From Nocardioides hwasunensis (lineage in GTDB: Bacteria > Actinomycetota > Actinomycetes > Propionibacteriales > Nocardioidaceae), in contig NZ_JACXYY010000004.1 in assembly GCF_014779665.1 (NCBI RefSeq), forward strand, positions 434,001-498,000: 64,000 nucleotides of DNA, written 5' to 3'. The notes below the pieces were generated by a model. The model saw only the letters and a program-made list of their open reading frames with translations, was not told where the DNA came from and made no database searches. Positions 38,383 to 47,074 of this stretch are shown here, one piece after another. The translations under genes were made by a program, and so were the position numbers. Every line of letters starts with the position of its first letter. The first letter of the stretch is position 1.

Positions 38383-39351
38383 TCAGGCTGCGACGACCCA
38401 GCCGCACCCCGGCCCGCACCGGCGGCCACCACGCAGGCCGCGCGACTCGAGGATCGCCGACACCTTCGCGGCGGTCGAGCACGGACGACCGACCACCTGA
38501 CCCCACGTCAGGCGCACCGAGTCCTGTCCGGTGACGGCGGCGTCGAGGTCGCGCTCGTGGTCGGCGTCCCGCTGCTCGGCGGTGTCGTGGAACAACCGAC
38601 CGTCAAGCTCGATCAGCAGCTCCTCGAGCGCGTTGTCGCGGTAGACCACCCCGCTGATCGTCCCCACCCTGAGCTGGCGTCGACCAGCCGGTAGGAAGTG
38701 CGGTCGCTCGACCCGTTCGAGGTACTCCCGCTCGAGCACCGAGCACGCGCCCGACGCGACGTCCGACAGCACGCCCACCAGGAAGTCGCGGCGCGGCGCT
38801 CTCGACCGCCGCCCGAGCGCGGTGAGCATCCTCGCCGCCGTGGTGTGCCGCCCCTGGACGGCCCGGGCCACTGCCCCGACGGCGTCGAGCTCACCGACGG
38901 TCTCCAGCGCCACGTCGAGTGCCGCCTCGTCGTACGTCATCCGCGGTGGGCGGAGGTTCCACAGCACGCGCTCGTCGAGGGCGAAGGTCCGGACGACCCG
39001 GATCCCCACCGGGGCGACCACCCGTCGCTCGCGCGGGATCGCGACCACGATGGGTCCGTCGTGGTTGCCACGCCCCGGTCCGTCGGCTGCCCGCATGGCC
39101 GACGCGCCGCCGAGCGCAGCCGCTACTCCCTGCTCCTCGCCCCTGGCGGCGCAGAACAGCACCGCCGCCCACGCATGCTGGAGCCATGTCGGGCTGCCGG
39201 TGTGGTCGACGAAGACTCCGGGGTGGATCGGGGCCAACTCTCGGCGACGTACGAGCCTCCGCAGGTCGTGCGGCAGGAGCCCGACCTCCAGCGCCTGCCT
39301 GCGCGAGACGACGCCGCCCTGAGCGGACAGCAGAGGGGCGAGGCGATCCAT
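38383..39351 (-). CDS. AbiEi-type antitoxin domain plus DUF559-like nuclease-fold protein
   Basis: A 322-residue protein. ATG 39351 is chosen; the frame is open six codons earlier. The N-terminus is an AbiEi_4-like winged helix: LAPLLSAQGGVVSRRQALEVGLLPHDLRRLVRR and LAPIHPGVFVDHTG (about residues 5-50). The middle is helical. The C-terminus (about 250-310) resembles DUF559/Vsr-like PD-(D/E)xK folds: EELLIELDGRLFHDTAEQRDADHERDLDAAVTG with possible catalytic Glu, Asp and His, then VRLTWGQV. No AbiEii toxin partner is adjacent. It is bracketed by inverted copies of an 85-bp element. Function is unknown; a defence or regulatory role is only a possibility. Confidence 0.75.
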   Translation of the reverse strand: MDRLAPLLSAQGGVVSRRQALEVGLLPHDLRRLVRRRELAPIHPGVFVDHTGSPTWLQHAWAAVLFCAARGEEQGVAAALGGASAMRAADGPGRGNHDGPIVVAIPRERRVVAPVGIRVVRTFALDERVLWNLRPPRMTYDEAALDVALETVGELDAVGAVARAVQGRHTTAARMLTALGRRSRAPRRDFLVGVLSDVASGACSVLEREYLERVERPHFLPAGRRQLRVGTISGVVYRDNALEELLIELDGRLFHDTAEQRDADHERDLDAAVTGQDSVRLTWGQVVGRPCSTAAKVSAILESRGLRGGRRCGPGCGWVVAA

Positions 39352-39413
39352 GGCTCGACGATGCCGCACCGCGGTGCGGGCACGCGAGACGTTCCGGGCG
39401 GCCTGTGGACAAC

Positions 39414-39498
39414 GTGATCGTGGAGACCTCGAGCCGTCAGGTGCATCAGGGATTCCACGCTGTCGGAAGAGTCACCGGATATCCGGTGACTCCAGCCG
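39414..39498 (-). repeat. Downstream element: palindromic head plus hairpin, copy B
   Basis: Read on the minus strand it begins 13 bp after the miaB stop with CGGCTGGAGTCACCGG and ATATCCGGTGACTC (39498-39469). A weaker hairpin then has CGTGGA pairing with TCCACG. Against copy A, 29 of the first 30 positions match, the CGTGGAA and TCCACGATC blocks match, and the 28-nt loop is only partly alike. It ends 62 bp upstream of the AbiEi/DUF559 start. Confidence 0.75.
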
Positions 39499-39511
39499 AG
39501 CGGGTGGACCC

Positions 39512-41014
39512 TCAGCCGCAGGCGGGCGCCGGGGGCAGCGGAGCGGGTACGCCGACAGCGGGCATGCCGAGGCCGACCGCGGCAGGGGCGGAGGGAGCCG
39601 ACGTACGTCGCTCCCAGGCGTCGCCGGCGCGGGTGCGGCGCACGGACCGGATCGCGCCGTCCGCGACGAGGTGGTGGGGCGCGGCGTAGGTGATCTCGAC
39701 GGCCACCATGTCGCCGGGTCGCACGGAGTCGGCACCGACGGCGGAGAAGTCGGCCGCGAAGTGGACGAGCCGGTTGTCCGGGGCCCGTCCGGACAGGCGC
39801 TGGGTGGCGGTGTCCTTGCGACCCTGGCCCTCGGCGACCATCAGCTCGACGGTGCGCCCGACCAGGGCCTTGTTCTCCGACCACGAGATCTCGTCGAGCA
39901 CCTCGACCAGGCGCAGGTAGCGGTCCTTGACGACCTCCGGCGCGACCTGGTCCTCGAGGACCGCGGCGGGCGTGCCGGGGCGCTTGGAGTACTGGAAGGT
40001 GAAGGCGGAGGAGAAGCGCGCGGCGCGGACGACGTCGAGGGTGGCCTGGAAGTCCTCCTCGGTCTCGCCCGGGAAGCCGACGATGATGTCGGTGGTGATC
40101 GCGGCGTCGGGGATCGCGGCGCGCACGCGCTCGATGATCCCGAGGTACTTCGCCTGGCGGTAGGAGCGGCGCATGTCGCGCAGCACCTTGTCGGACCCCG
40201 ACTGCAGCGGCATGTGCAGCGACGGCATCACGTTGGGCGTCTCGGCCATCGCCTCGATCACGTCGTCGGTGAACTCCGCCGGGTGGGGTGAGGTGAAGCG
40301 GACCCGCTCGAGGCCCTTGATCGCGCCGCACGCGCGGAGCAGCTTCGAGAACGCCTGGCGGTCACCGAACTCCACGCCGTAGGCGTTGACGTTCTGCCCC
40401 AGCAGGGTGATCTCGGTGACGCCCTCGGCGACCAGCGCCTCGACCTCGGCGAGGATGTCGCCGGGTCGGCGGTCCTTCTCCTTGCCGCGCAGCGCCGGCA
40501 CGATGCAGAACGTGCAGGTGTTGTTGCACCCGACCGAGATCGACACCCAGGCGGCGTACGCCGACTCGCGCTTGGTCGGCAGCGTCGAGGGGAACACCGA
40601 GAGGGACTCCAGGATCTCGACCTGGGCCTCCTCCTGCACGCGAGCCCGCTCGAGCAGCACCGGCAGCGAGCCGATGTTGTGGGTGCCGAAGACGACGTCG
40701 ACCCACGGAGCGCGCGTGGTGACGGTGTCGCGGTCCTTCTGGGCCAGGCAGCCGCCGACGGCGATCTGCATGCCGGGCGTGACCGCCTTGACCGACGCCA
40801 GCTGCCCGAGGTTGCCGTAGAGCTTGTTGTCCGCGTTCTCCCGCACCGCGCAGGTGTTGAAGACCACGACGTCGGCCTGCTGGTCGACCGGGGCCTTGAC
40901 GTAGCCCGCGTCCTCGAGCAGCCCGCTGAGCCGCTCGGAGTCGTGGACGTTCATCTGGCACCCGTGGGTCTTGACCTCGTAGGTGCGCACGGGGGCGTCG
41001 GATGCAGTGCTCAT
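39512..41014 (-). CDS. miaB: tRNA-2-methylthio-N6-dimethylallyladenosine synthase
   Basis: A 500-residue radical SAM methylthiotransferase. The N-terminal UPF0004 cluster uses Cys19 (KTHGCQMN), Cys55 (FNTCAVRE) and Cys89 (VGGCLAQ). The radical SAM CxxxCxxC is Cys163, Cys167 and Cys170 (GCNNTCTFC). [16 protein letters not shown] and [16 protein letters not shown] are MiaB-specific. The TRAM RNA-binding domain lies at about 400-465 ([12 protein letters not shown] ... [11 protein letters not shown]). It adds the 2-methylthio group to i6A37 made by MiaA. The Ala/Pro-rich last 30 residues are an extra tail. Its stop is followed 13 bp later by downstream element B. Confidence 0.96.
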   Translation of the reverse strand: MSTASDAPVRTYEVKTHGCQMNVHDSERLSGLLEDAGYVKAPVDQQADVVVFNTCAVRENADNKLYGNLGQLASVKAVTPGMQIAVGGCLAQKDRDTVTTRAPWVDVVFGTHNIGSLPVLLERARVQEEAQVEILESLSVFPSTLPTKRESAYAAWVSISVGCNNTCTFCIVPALRGKEKDRRPGDILAEVEALVAEGVTEITLLGQNVNAYGVEFGDRQAFSKLLRACGAIKGLERVRFTSPHPAEFTDDVIEAMAETPNVMPSLHMPLQSGSDKVLRDMRRSYRQAKYLGIIERVRAAIPDAAITTDIIVGFPGETEEDFQATLDVVRAARFSSAFTFQYSKRPGTPAAVLEDQVAPEVVKDRYLRLVEVLDEISWSENKALVGRTVELMVAEGQGRKDTATQRLSGRAPDNRLVHFAADFSAVGADSVRPGDMVAVEITYAAPHHLVADGAIRSVRRTRAGDAWERRTSAPSAPAAVGLGMPAVGVPAPLPPAPACG

Positions 41015-41297
41015 GACGTGTCAAGCCTACGGCGGTGCGCGGGCGCCCCGGCAATCGAACGGCACGCCGCGACCCGCTGCGCAGCGCGCCCGCTACGACG
41101 AACGGAACAGTGGACAGACCTTCCCCATGGTCCGGATGGCGTAGCCGACTAGACCATTCGGGTGGTTACTGCTCAGTAGTTCCTCAAACTTTAGGTTTAG
41201 GACACAAACTCTCCTCCGTCAGCAACAAACCGGTAACAACACACCGGCTACGGATCAACAGTCGCTCGGGGGCGACACACAACGTGGGGGAAGTTCC
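41015..41297. promoter_or_regulatory. AT-richer intergenic region between miaB and the glucanase gene
   Basis: The 283-bp gap between divergent starts must hold both promoters. The part from about 41150 to 41260 is much less GC-rich than the surroundings (CAAACTTTAGGTTTAGG, AACAACACACC), as expected for a promoter or structured leader of the exported glucanase. I could not match it to a known riboswitch. A good ribosome site, GGGGGAAG, precedes the GTG. Confidence 0.4.
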
Positions 41298-42587
41298 GTG
41301 CAGCTCGTCAGCGTGATCGATCGTTCCAAGGCCACCCGCGCCGTCTTCGTGGGCACGTGCGTCCTGGTCGTCACCGTCCTGTTGCTCTCGCTGGTCCCGA
41401 CCACTGCCCATGCCGCCGGCAAGCCGGGCGGCCCGAAGGCGGGCCAGAACAGCGGGAAGAACGGTGGCAAGAGCGGTGGCAAGGCTCGCCCGACCGTCGT
41501 CCGCGGCACCCTGGCCGCGCTGCCGCCGATCGTGCAGCCCGGCGCGGCCGCCGCGGACCCGCAGAACACCGGCAGCCTGCTCGCCACCTTCACCCCGGCC
41601 AACCCCGGCCAGAAGGTGACCCTGGAGCGGAGGACCCCGCGCGGCTGGACCAAGTACGCCACCGCCCGCGAGGACGCCTGGGGCTCGGCGGCCTTCGCCC
41701 CGAAGCGGGGCACCTACCGCGCGTTCACCACCTCGGACAAGCGCATGTGGGTCACCGGCACGGTCACCACCGAGCGCTGGCACGCCGACTTCGAGGACAC
41801 CTTCTCCGGCACCGAGCTCAACACCACCGTGTGGAACGACCAGAAGCGCGAGCACGAGAGCGTCTACGCCCCCCGCACCTGCGCCCGCACCTCGCCGGCC
41901 GCCCGGCGCGTCCAGGACGGCGTCCTGCACCTCGGCGTCGCCGCCGACCCCGACTACGCCGGCCAGGCCTGCAGCTACGTCAACAAGGGCGTCGCCGGCA
42001 CCAGCACCTACATGCTCAACAGCCAGGTCGCGACCGAGTACACCCGCTCCTTCCGGCACGGCATCGTCGCCGCGCGCATCAAGCCGCAGCGCTCGAAGGG
42101 CATGCACTCCGGCTTCTGGATGCTGCCCACCGGCACGAAGTACGTCGACGGCGACCCCCAGGGCGGCACCGAGATCGACGTCATGGAGTTCTTCGGCGAG
42201 AACGGCCGCGGCACCGAGACCATCGGCTCGCACGTGCACTACTACGAGGCGAACTGGAAGAAGGTCACCCTCGGCAGCACCTTCCCCGAGGCCCGCCGCT
42301 CGCTGGGCGAGGGCAAGAACTGGTGGGACGAGTTCCACGTCTACTCCGTGGAGTGGACCGCCCACGAGTACATCTTCCGCATCGACGGGCGCGAGTACTA
42401 CCGCGAGGCCAAGGCCGTCTCGCAGGTCCCGCAGTACCTCGTGCTCTCGAACCTCACCTCGGACTACGAGCTCAAGAACCTCACCGCGGACAAGTTCGGC
42501 GACGCCGCCCAGGTCGACTGGGTCCGGGTCTTCGACGCCACCTCGCGCCAGGCCTCGAAGGTCTCCTCCGGGCGCCGGGCCGCCTGA
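41298..42587 (+). CDS. Secreted glycoside hydrolase family 16 (beta-glucanase type)
   Basis: A 429-residue exported enzyme starting at GTG 41298. The signal peptide (VFVGTCVLVVTVLLLSLVPTTAHA, residues 16-39) is followed by a Gly/Lys-rich linker, a beta-sandwich-like segment of about 80 residues (TFTPANPGQKVTLERRTPRGW), and the GH16 domain from about residue 150 (FEDTFSGTELNTTVWND). The catalytic signature EIDVMEF gives Glu292 as nucleophile, Asp294 and Glu297 as acid/base. SHVHYYEANW and FHVYSVEWTAHEYIFRIDG are further GH16 blocks. It should cut beta-1,3- or mixed beta-glucans outside the cell. It stands alone. Confidence 0.93.
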   Translation: MQLVSVIDRSKATRAVFVGTCVLVVTVLLLSLVPTTAHAAGKPGGPKAGQNSGKNGGKSGGKARPTVVRGTLAALPPIVQPGAAAADPQNTGSLLATFTPANPGQKVTLERRTPRGWTKYATAREDAWGSAAFAPKRGTYRAFTTSDKRMWVTGTVTTERWHADFEDTFSGTELNTTVWNDQKREHESVYAPRTCARTSPAARRVQDGVLHLGVAADPDYAGQACSYVNKGVAGTSTYMLNSQVATEYTRSFRHGIVAARIKPQRSKGMHSGFWMLPTGTKYVDGDPQGGTEIDVMEFFGENGRGTETIGSHVHYYEANWKKVTLGSTFPEARRSLGEGKNWWDEFHVYSVEWTAHEYIFRIDGREYYREAKAVSQVPQYLVLSNLTSDYELKNLTADKFGDAAQVDWVRVFDATSRQASKVSSGRRAA

Positions 42588-42628
42588 GCCGACCCGCGCG
42601 GCGCCCGAGCGGAGCCTAGGCTCGCGGC

Positions 42629-43126
42629 ATGCCCCGCATGCACGCCCTCGAGCTGTTGCCCGACGAGGCCGGCTGCGACGTCGTACGCCGCGACTGGCAG
42701 GCGCTGCGAGACGCCGGCCTCCCCTCCCAGCTCGACCACCGCGGCGCCACCAACAGCCCGCACGTCACCGTGGTCGCCGCTCCGGCGCTGAGCCGGGACG
42801 ACGAGCGACGGGCGGCGGGACTGCTCGAGCCGCTGCTGCCGGTCGAGCTCCGCGCCTCCGGGCTCGCGCTGCTCGGTGGCGCGAAGGTGTCGCTCGTGCG
42901 GCTGCTCGACGTGCCCGACGAGCTGGTGCGAGCCGTGCTCGAGCTCCGCTCCGGGCTGCCCGACGCGCAGCACCTCGGCTGGCTGCCGCACCTCACGCTC
43001 GCGCGACGGCTCCCGCGTGAGGACGTGGGCCGGGCGCTCGAGGTGGTCGGCCACGAGGACGTGGTGGTGAGCGTCACCTCGCTGCGGCGCTGGGACCCCC
43101 AGGCCCAGATCGTCACCACTTTGTAA
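42629..43126 (+). CDS. 2'-5' RNA ligase/2H phosphoesterase family protein
   Basis: A 165-residue protein with the two HxT motifs of the 2H phosphoesterase fold: SPHVTVV (about residue 45) and LPHLTLA (about residue 132). They are placed in two pseudo-symmetric halves, as in LigT/ThpR. Such enzymes open or join 2',3'-cyclic and 2'-5' phosphodiester ends in RNA or nucleotides; the natural substrate is unknown in most bacteria. It lies between the glucanase and glu operon on the same strand, with gaps of 41 and 59 bp, so partial co-transcription is possible. Confidence 0.85.
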   Translation: MPRMHALELLPDEAGCDVVRRDWQALRDAGLPSQLDHRGATNSPHVTVVAAPALSRDDERRAAGLLEPLLPVELRASGLALLGGAKVSLVRLLDVPDELVRAVLELRSGLPDAQHLGWLPHLTLARRLPREDVGRALEVVGHEDVVVSVTSLRRWDPQAQIVTTL

Positions 43127-43185
43127 TAGCCCATGGGGGCCAGGCTCCATGGCTCGAGGGGACCACCTGCGGATAGGTTGCGCCT

Positions 43186-43962
43186 ATGACCGCGCAGGAA
43201 ACGGCCCCCGTCAGCGCCGGCCGGGGCGAACCCCTCGTCGTGCTGGACGGCGTCCAGAAGCACTTCGGAGCACTGCACGCCCTCAAGGACATCGAGCTCA
43301 CCGTCAAGCGCGGCGAGGTCGTGGTGGTGATCGGCCCGTCCGGGTCGGGCAAGTCGACGCTGTGCCGCACGATCAACCGCCTCGAGACCATCGACGAGGG
43401 CTCGATCACCCTCGACGGCCAGCCGCTGCCGCAGGAGGGCAAGGCGCTCGCCTCGCTCCGCGCCGAGGTCGGCATGGTCTTCCAGAGCTTCAACCTCTTC
43501 GCCCACAAGACGATCCTGGAGAACGTCACCCTCGGCCCGATCAAGGTCCGCGGTGTCGGCAGGGCCGAGGCGGAGAAGAAGGCGCGCGAGCTCCTCGACC
43601 GCGTCGGCGTGGGCCATCAGGCCGACAAGTACCCCGCCCAGCTCTCCGGCGGCCAGCAGCAGCGTGTGGCCATCGCCCGCGCCCTGGCCATGGAGCCGAA
43701 GGTGATGCTCTTCGACGAGCCCACCTCCGCGCTCGACCCGGAGATGATCAAGGAGGTCCTCGACGTCATGGTCTCCCTCGCCGAGCAGGGCATGACCATG
43801 GTCGTGGTGACGCACGAGATGGGCTTCGCCCGCACGGCCGCCCACCGCGTGGTGTTCATGGCCGACGGAGCGATCGTCGAGGAGAACACCCCGGAGGAGT
43901 TCTTCACCAACCCCAGCTCGGACCGGGCCAAGGACTTCCTCGGCAAGATCCTCAAGCACTGA
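43186..43962 (+). CDS. gluA: Amino acid (glutamate-type) ABC transporter, ATP-binding subunit
   Basis: A 258-residue ABC ATPase. Walker A is GPSGSGKST (residues 50-58), the signature is LSGGQQQR, and Walker B is [14 protein letters not shown]; the H-loop is [11 protein letters not shown]. The sequence is closest in style to polar amino acid importers such as GlnQ and GluA. It is first in a four-gene unit (ATPase, binding protein, two permeases), the same order as the gluABCD operon of Corynebacterium. The location downstream of miaB fits the actinobacterial neighbourhood. Glutamate specificity is inferred from that synteny. Confidence 0.92.
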   Translation: MTAQETAPVSAGRGEPLVVLDGVQKHFGALHALKDIELTVKRGEVVVVIGPSGSGKSTLCRTINRLETIDEGSITLDGQPLPQEGKALASLRAEVGMVFQSFNLFAHKTILENVTLGPIKVRGVGRAEAEKKARELLDRVGVGHQADKYPAQLSGGQQQRVAIARALAMEPKVMLFDEPTSALDPEMIKEVLDVMVSLAEQGMTMVVVTHEMGFARTAAHRVVFMADGAIVEENTPEEFFTNPSSDRAKDFLGKILKH

Positions 43963-44017
43963 CCATCCCCAGACACCCCCATGACGGCCTCGGGTCGTCC
44001 AACGAAGGAGAGCAAGG

Positions 44018-44917
44018 ATGAGATTCATCAGGACCAAGGCGGTCATCGCGACGGCGGGACTGGCCCTGTCACTCGCCGCCTGCGGTGACGCCGGCAACGA
44101 CGAGGCGAGCGGCGGCGGCTCCGACGTCGAGGCCGCCAGCGACTGCGACGGCAAGTTCGAGGACGGCTCGCGCATGGCCGAGCTGGCCGACGCCGGCAAG
44201 ATCAACGTGGGCGTCCGCTTCGACCAGCCCGGGCTCGGCTTCAAGGGCGGCACAGACGACATGCCGTCGGGCTTCGACGTCGAGATGGCCAAGCTGCTCG
44301 TCGCCGACCTCTGCATCGACCCCAACGACACCGACGCGGTCAACTACGAGGAGACCATCTCCGACAACCGCGAGCCCTACCTCGAGACCGGTCGCGTCGA
44401 CCTGGTCGCGGCGTCGTACTCCATCACCGACGAGCGCCGCGCGCTGGTCGGCCAGGCGGGCCCCTACTTCATCACCGGCCAGCAGGTCCTGGTGAAGAGC
44501 GACAGCGACGTGGAGTCGATCGACGACCTCAAGGGCGAGGAGGTCTGCTCCGCGTCGGGCTCGACCTCCCTGGAGAACGTCAACAAGGCAGGTGCCGTCG
44601 GCGTCCCGGCCGACACCTACAGCATCTGCGCCGAGCAGGTCTCGGACGGCTCCGTGCCGGCCATGTCGACCGACGGCTCGATCCTGCTGGGCCTCGCCGC
44701 CCAGTACGACGGCGAGCTGAAGGTCGTCGGCGACGAGTTCTCCGAGGAGCGCATCGGCATCGGCTACAGCCCCGACGCCCCGGAGATGTGCCAGTGGATC
44801 AGCGACGTGCTCCAGAAGTCGTTCGACGACGGCACGTGGGCCGAATCGTTCGAGTCGACCCTCGGTGCCTCCGGCAGCGACACGCCGGAGCCCCCGGAGC
44901 TCGACGCCTGCGCCTGA
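44018..44917 (+). CDS. gluB: Glutamate-type ABC transporter substrate-binding lipoprotein
   Basis: A 299-residue lipoprotein with signal [18 protein letters not shown] (lipid-modified Cys22) and a short Gly/Ser linker. The family-3 solute-binding domain starts at about 50: [61 protein letters not shown] and [22 protein letters not shown]. The Cys at EEVC, YSIC and EMC probably form disulfides outside the membrane. It captures the amino acid and delivers it to the permeases encoded next. A 15-bp-stem hairpin follows its stop, which may keep this message more abundant than the permease messages. Confidence 0.93.
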   Translation: MRFIRTKAVIATAGLALSLAACGDAGNDEASGGGSDVEAASDCDGKFEDGSRMAELADAGKINVGVRFDQPGLGFKGGTDDMPSGFDVEMAKLLVADLCIDPNDTDAVNYEETISDNREPYLETGRVDLVAASYSITDERRALVGQAGPYFITGQQVLVKSDSDVESIDDLKGEEVCSASGSTSLENVNKAGAVGVPADTYSICAEQVSDGSVPAMSTDGSILLGLAAQYDGELKVVGDEFSEERIGIGYSPDAPEMCQWISDVLQKSFDDGTWAESFESTLGASGSDTPEPPELDACA

Positions 44918-44938
44918 GCCACCGCACCACGCAGTGAC

Positions 44939-44972
44939 CCGCCGGGGCGAGGCACCAGCCTCGCCCCGGCGG
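44939..44972 (+). terminator. Strong intercistronic hairpin between gluB and gluC
   Basis: CCGCCGGGGCGAGGC (44939-44953) pairs perfectly with GCCTCGCCCCGGCGG (44958-44972), a 15-bp stem with a 4-nt loop and no T-run. It starts 21 bp after the gluB stop and ends 70 bp before gluC. It is well placed to protect the upstream message or reduce read-through into the permease genes. Confidence 0.75.
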
Positions 44973-45042
44973 ACTGCGCAGCACCGCCCGAGACACCCGC
45001 ACCACCCGAGACATCGCGTGCCGACCACCCGAGAGGAGCCGC

Positions 45043-45738
45043 ATGGACGCCATCGCTGACAACTACCAGCTGATCGCCATCAGCTTCGCCACCACCATCC
45101 TGCTCTTCCTCTTCGCCTCGATCGGCTCGCTCCTCCTCGGCACCCTGCTCGTGGCGATGCGCGTCGGCCCGGTCGCGGTCATGCGGCGCACGGCGGCGGT
45201 CTACGTGACCGTCGTGCGCAACACCCCGCTGCTGCTGATCCTGCTGTTCTTCTCGATCGCCGCACCCAAGATCGGCGTCAACTTCCAGTTCGTGAGGATC
45301 GTCATCCCCACCGGCTGGGGCGACATCCGGATGACCAACGCCTTCGCCGGCGCCGTCGTCGGCCTCACCCTCTACACCGCCTGCTTCGTCTGCGAGGCGC
45401 TGCGCTCCGGCGTCAACGCCGTGCCGCTCGGCCAGGCCGAGGCCGCCCGGGCGATCGGCCTCCCCTTCGGCGGGGTGATGCGCCACGTGGTGCTCCCCCA
45501 GGCCATCCGGGCCGGGCTGCCGCCCCTGGCGAGCACCCAGATCGCGCTGCTCAAGAACACGACGGTCGCGCTGAGCGTCCTCGTGCTGGAGGCGGCGTAC
45601 GCCCTCAAGCAGCTGCTGGACGCCAACCCCGGTGACCGCTGGTGGCTGCTGGTCGCCTTCGCGGGCATCTTCGTGATCCTGGTGGAGCTGCTGTCCTTCA
45701 TCAGCAGCCGGTTCGAGCGTCGATGGAGGATCGCCTGA
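45043..45738 (+). CDS. gluC: Glutamate-type ABC transporter permease, first subunit
   Basis: A 231-residue permease with about five transmembrane helices. It has the HisMQ-type signature: VVRNTPLLLILLFF near the N-terminus and CEALRSGVNAVPLGQAEAARAIGLPFGGVMRHVVLPQAIRAGLPPL, the cytoplasmic EAA loop that docks the ATPase. The start at ATG 45043 is preceded by GAGAGGAG. Its stop shares one base with the next start (TGATG), so the two permeases are translationally coupled and probably form a heterodimer. Confidence 0.92.
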   Translation: MDAIADNYQLIAISFATTILLFLFASIGSLLLGTLLVAMRVGPVAVMRRTAAVYVTVVRNTPLLLILLFFSIAAPKIGVNFQFVRIVIPTGWGDIRMTNAFAGAVVGLTLYTACFVCEALRSGVNAVPLGQAEAARAIGLPFGGVMRHVVLPQAIRAGLPPLASTQIALLKNTTVALSVLVLEAAYALKQLLDANPGDRWWLLVAFAGIFVILVELLSFISSRFERRWRIA

Positions 45739-46601
45739 TGGCTACCAGCGTGCTGTTCGACGCCCCCGGCCCGAAGACCGTCCGGCGCCACCGCGTCTAC
45801 ACCGTCGTGACCGTGCTGGTGCTGCTGGCGCTGCTGGCGCTCGTGGTGATGCGCCTGGCCGACCGCAACCAGTTCGCCGGCGACAAGTGGGAGGTCTTCA
45901 CGACCCCGCGCTACCTCGACTTCATCTTCTTCAAGGGCGTCGTCCCGACGCTGAAGATGGCCGCCTGCGGCATCCTCGGCGCGATCGTCCTGGGCCTGGT
46001 CCTGGGCATCGGCAAGATCTCCGAGCACCAGTGGGTACGTCGCCCGTGCTGGGCGATCGTCGAGCTCTTCCGCGCCATCCCGGTGCTGATGCTGATGATC
46101 TTCTTCTTCTCGATCTACGGCATCTACCACGGCACGTCCGGCCCGTTCTGGTGCGTGGTGTGGGCGCTGAGCCTCTACAACGGCGCCGTCCTCGCCGAGG
46201 TCTTCCGCGCCGGCATCCTCGCGGTGCCGAAGGGGCAGGCGGAGGCGGCGTACGCCATCGGCATGCGCAAGAGCCAGGTCGTGTGGATCATCCTGCTGCC
46301 GCAGGCGGTCAAGATCATGATCCCGGCCATCATCAGCCAGATGGTCGTGACGCTGAAGGACACCAGCCTCGGCTACGCGATCGCGGCGCCCGGCCTGACC
46401 GCGGTGGCGCGCCCGCTCTACCTCGAGTTCCAGAACCACGTCCCGGTCTACCTCGTGCTCGCCGCCATCTACATCGCGATCAACCTACTCCTCACTGCGG
46501 TCGCGACGTTCGTGCAGAAGCGGTTCGTGGGCGAGAGGAAGCAGCTCCAGGTGGCGATGGTCGGCGAGGCCCAGTCCGAGCGCAGCACCGGGGCGGTCTA
46601 G
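45738..46601 (+). CDS. gluD: Glutamate-type ABC transporter permease, second subunit
   Basis: A 287-residue permease starting at ATG 45738, with GGAGG about 10 nt upstream. An extended N-terminal region with one helix (VYTVVTVLVLLALLALVVM) precedes the HisMQ core: LFRAIPVLMLMIFFFSIYG and EVFRAGILAVPKGQAEAAYAIGMRKSQVVWIILLPQAVKIMIPAI, the EAA loop. The extra length relative to gluC is usual for the D subunit. Its TAG stop overlaps the stop of the convergent DUF4442 gene by 4 nt in total, so there is no intergenic space for a terminator. Confidence 0.92.
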   Translation: MATSVLFDAPGPKTVRRHRVYTVVTVLVLLALLALVVMRLADRNQFAGDKWEVFTTPRYLDFIFFKGVVPTLKMAACGILGAIVLGLVLGIGKISEHQWVRRPCWAIVELFRAIPVLMLMIFFFSIYGIYHGTSGPFWCVVWALSLYNGAVLAEVFRAGILAVPKGQAEAAYAIGMRKSQVVWIILLPQAVKIMIPAIISQMVVTLKDTSLGYAIAAPGLTAVARPLYLEFQNHVPVYLVLAAIYIAINLLLTAVATFVQKRFVGERKQLQVAMVGEAQSERSTGAV

Positions 46602-47065
46602 GTCGTCGGCCGCTCCGTCACGTGGAGGCGGATGACGCCCTCGACGACGACCGTGCCGTCGATTCGCACCCCTCGCACGCGCACCGGCAGCTCGGGGTCG
46701 TCGGACGTCCACTGTGCGGGGTCGGTCTCGGCGATGCACGTGATGTCGGAGTCGGCCTTGGCCGTGTAGGCCACCTCCATGCCCTTCGGGATCCAGCGCC
46801 GCTCGCGCGGGACGCTCGACTCGGCGAGCGCGCCCATCGCCGCCTCGAGACCGTTGCACACCGCGATCGCGTGGACGGTGCCGAGGTGGTTGTGCACCCG
46901 GCGCCGCTTGCGGATCACCAGCTCGGCACGGTTCGGCTCGACGACGGTGAACCGCGGGCGGATGCTGGCGAAGTAGGGCGCCTTCCGGCTGAAGGCGATC
47001 GAGAAGACCCGGTCACCCAGCGGGAGGGCGGAGGCCTTCTTCCAGAGATCGAGGACGGCAGGCAT
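46598..47065 (-). CDS. DUF4442/hotdog-fold protein
   Basis: A 155-residue protein with the hotdog-like pattern of DUF4442 and YiiD C-terminal proteins: FASIRPRFTVVEPNRAELVIRKRRRVHNHLGTVHAIAVCNGLEAAMGAL, where HNHLGTVHA is the region that in thioesterases contacts CoA. Later strands are MEVAYTAKADSDITCIAE and VRVRGVRIDGTVVVEGVIRLHV. It may be a thioesterase or bind acyl-CoA; the activity is unproven. It is convergent with gluD (overlapping stops) and lies 9 bp downstream of the kinase-like gene on the same strand. Confidence 0.75.
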   Translation of the reverse strand: MPAVLDLWKKASALPLGDRVFSIAFSRKAPYFASIRPRFTVVEPNRAELVIRKRRRVHNHLGTVHAIAVCNGLEAAMGALAESSVPRERRWIPKGMEVAYTAKADSDITCIAETDPAQWTSDDPELPVRVRGVRIDGTVVVEGVIRLHVTERPTT

Positions 47066-47074
47066 GCCGGAAGG

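Noticed and set aside
38297..39498. Insertion sequence with terminal inverted repeats
   Set aside because: No transposase gene or target-site duplication is visible; a third copy of the head lies far away behind secDF.
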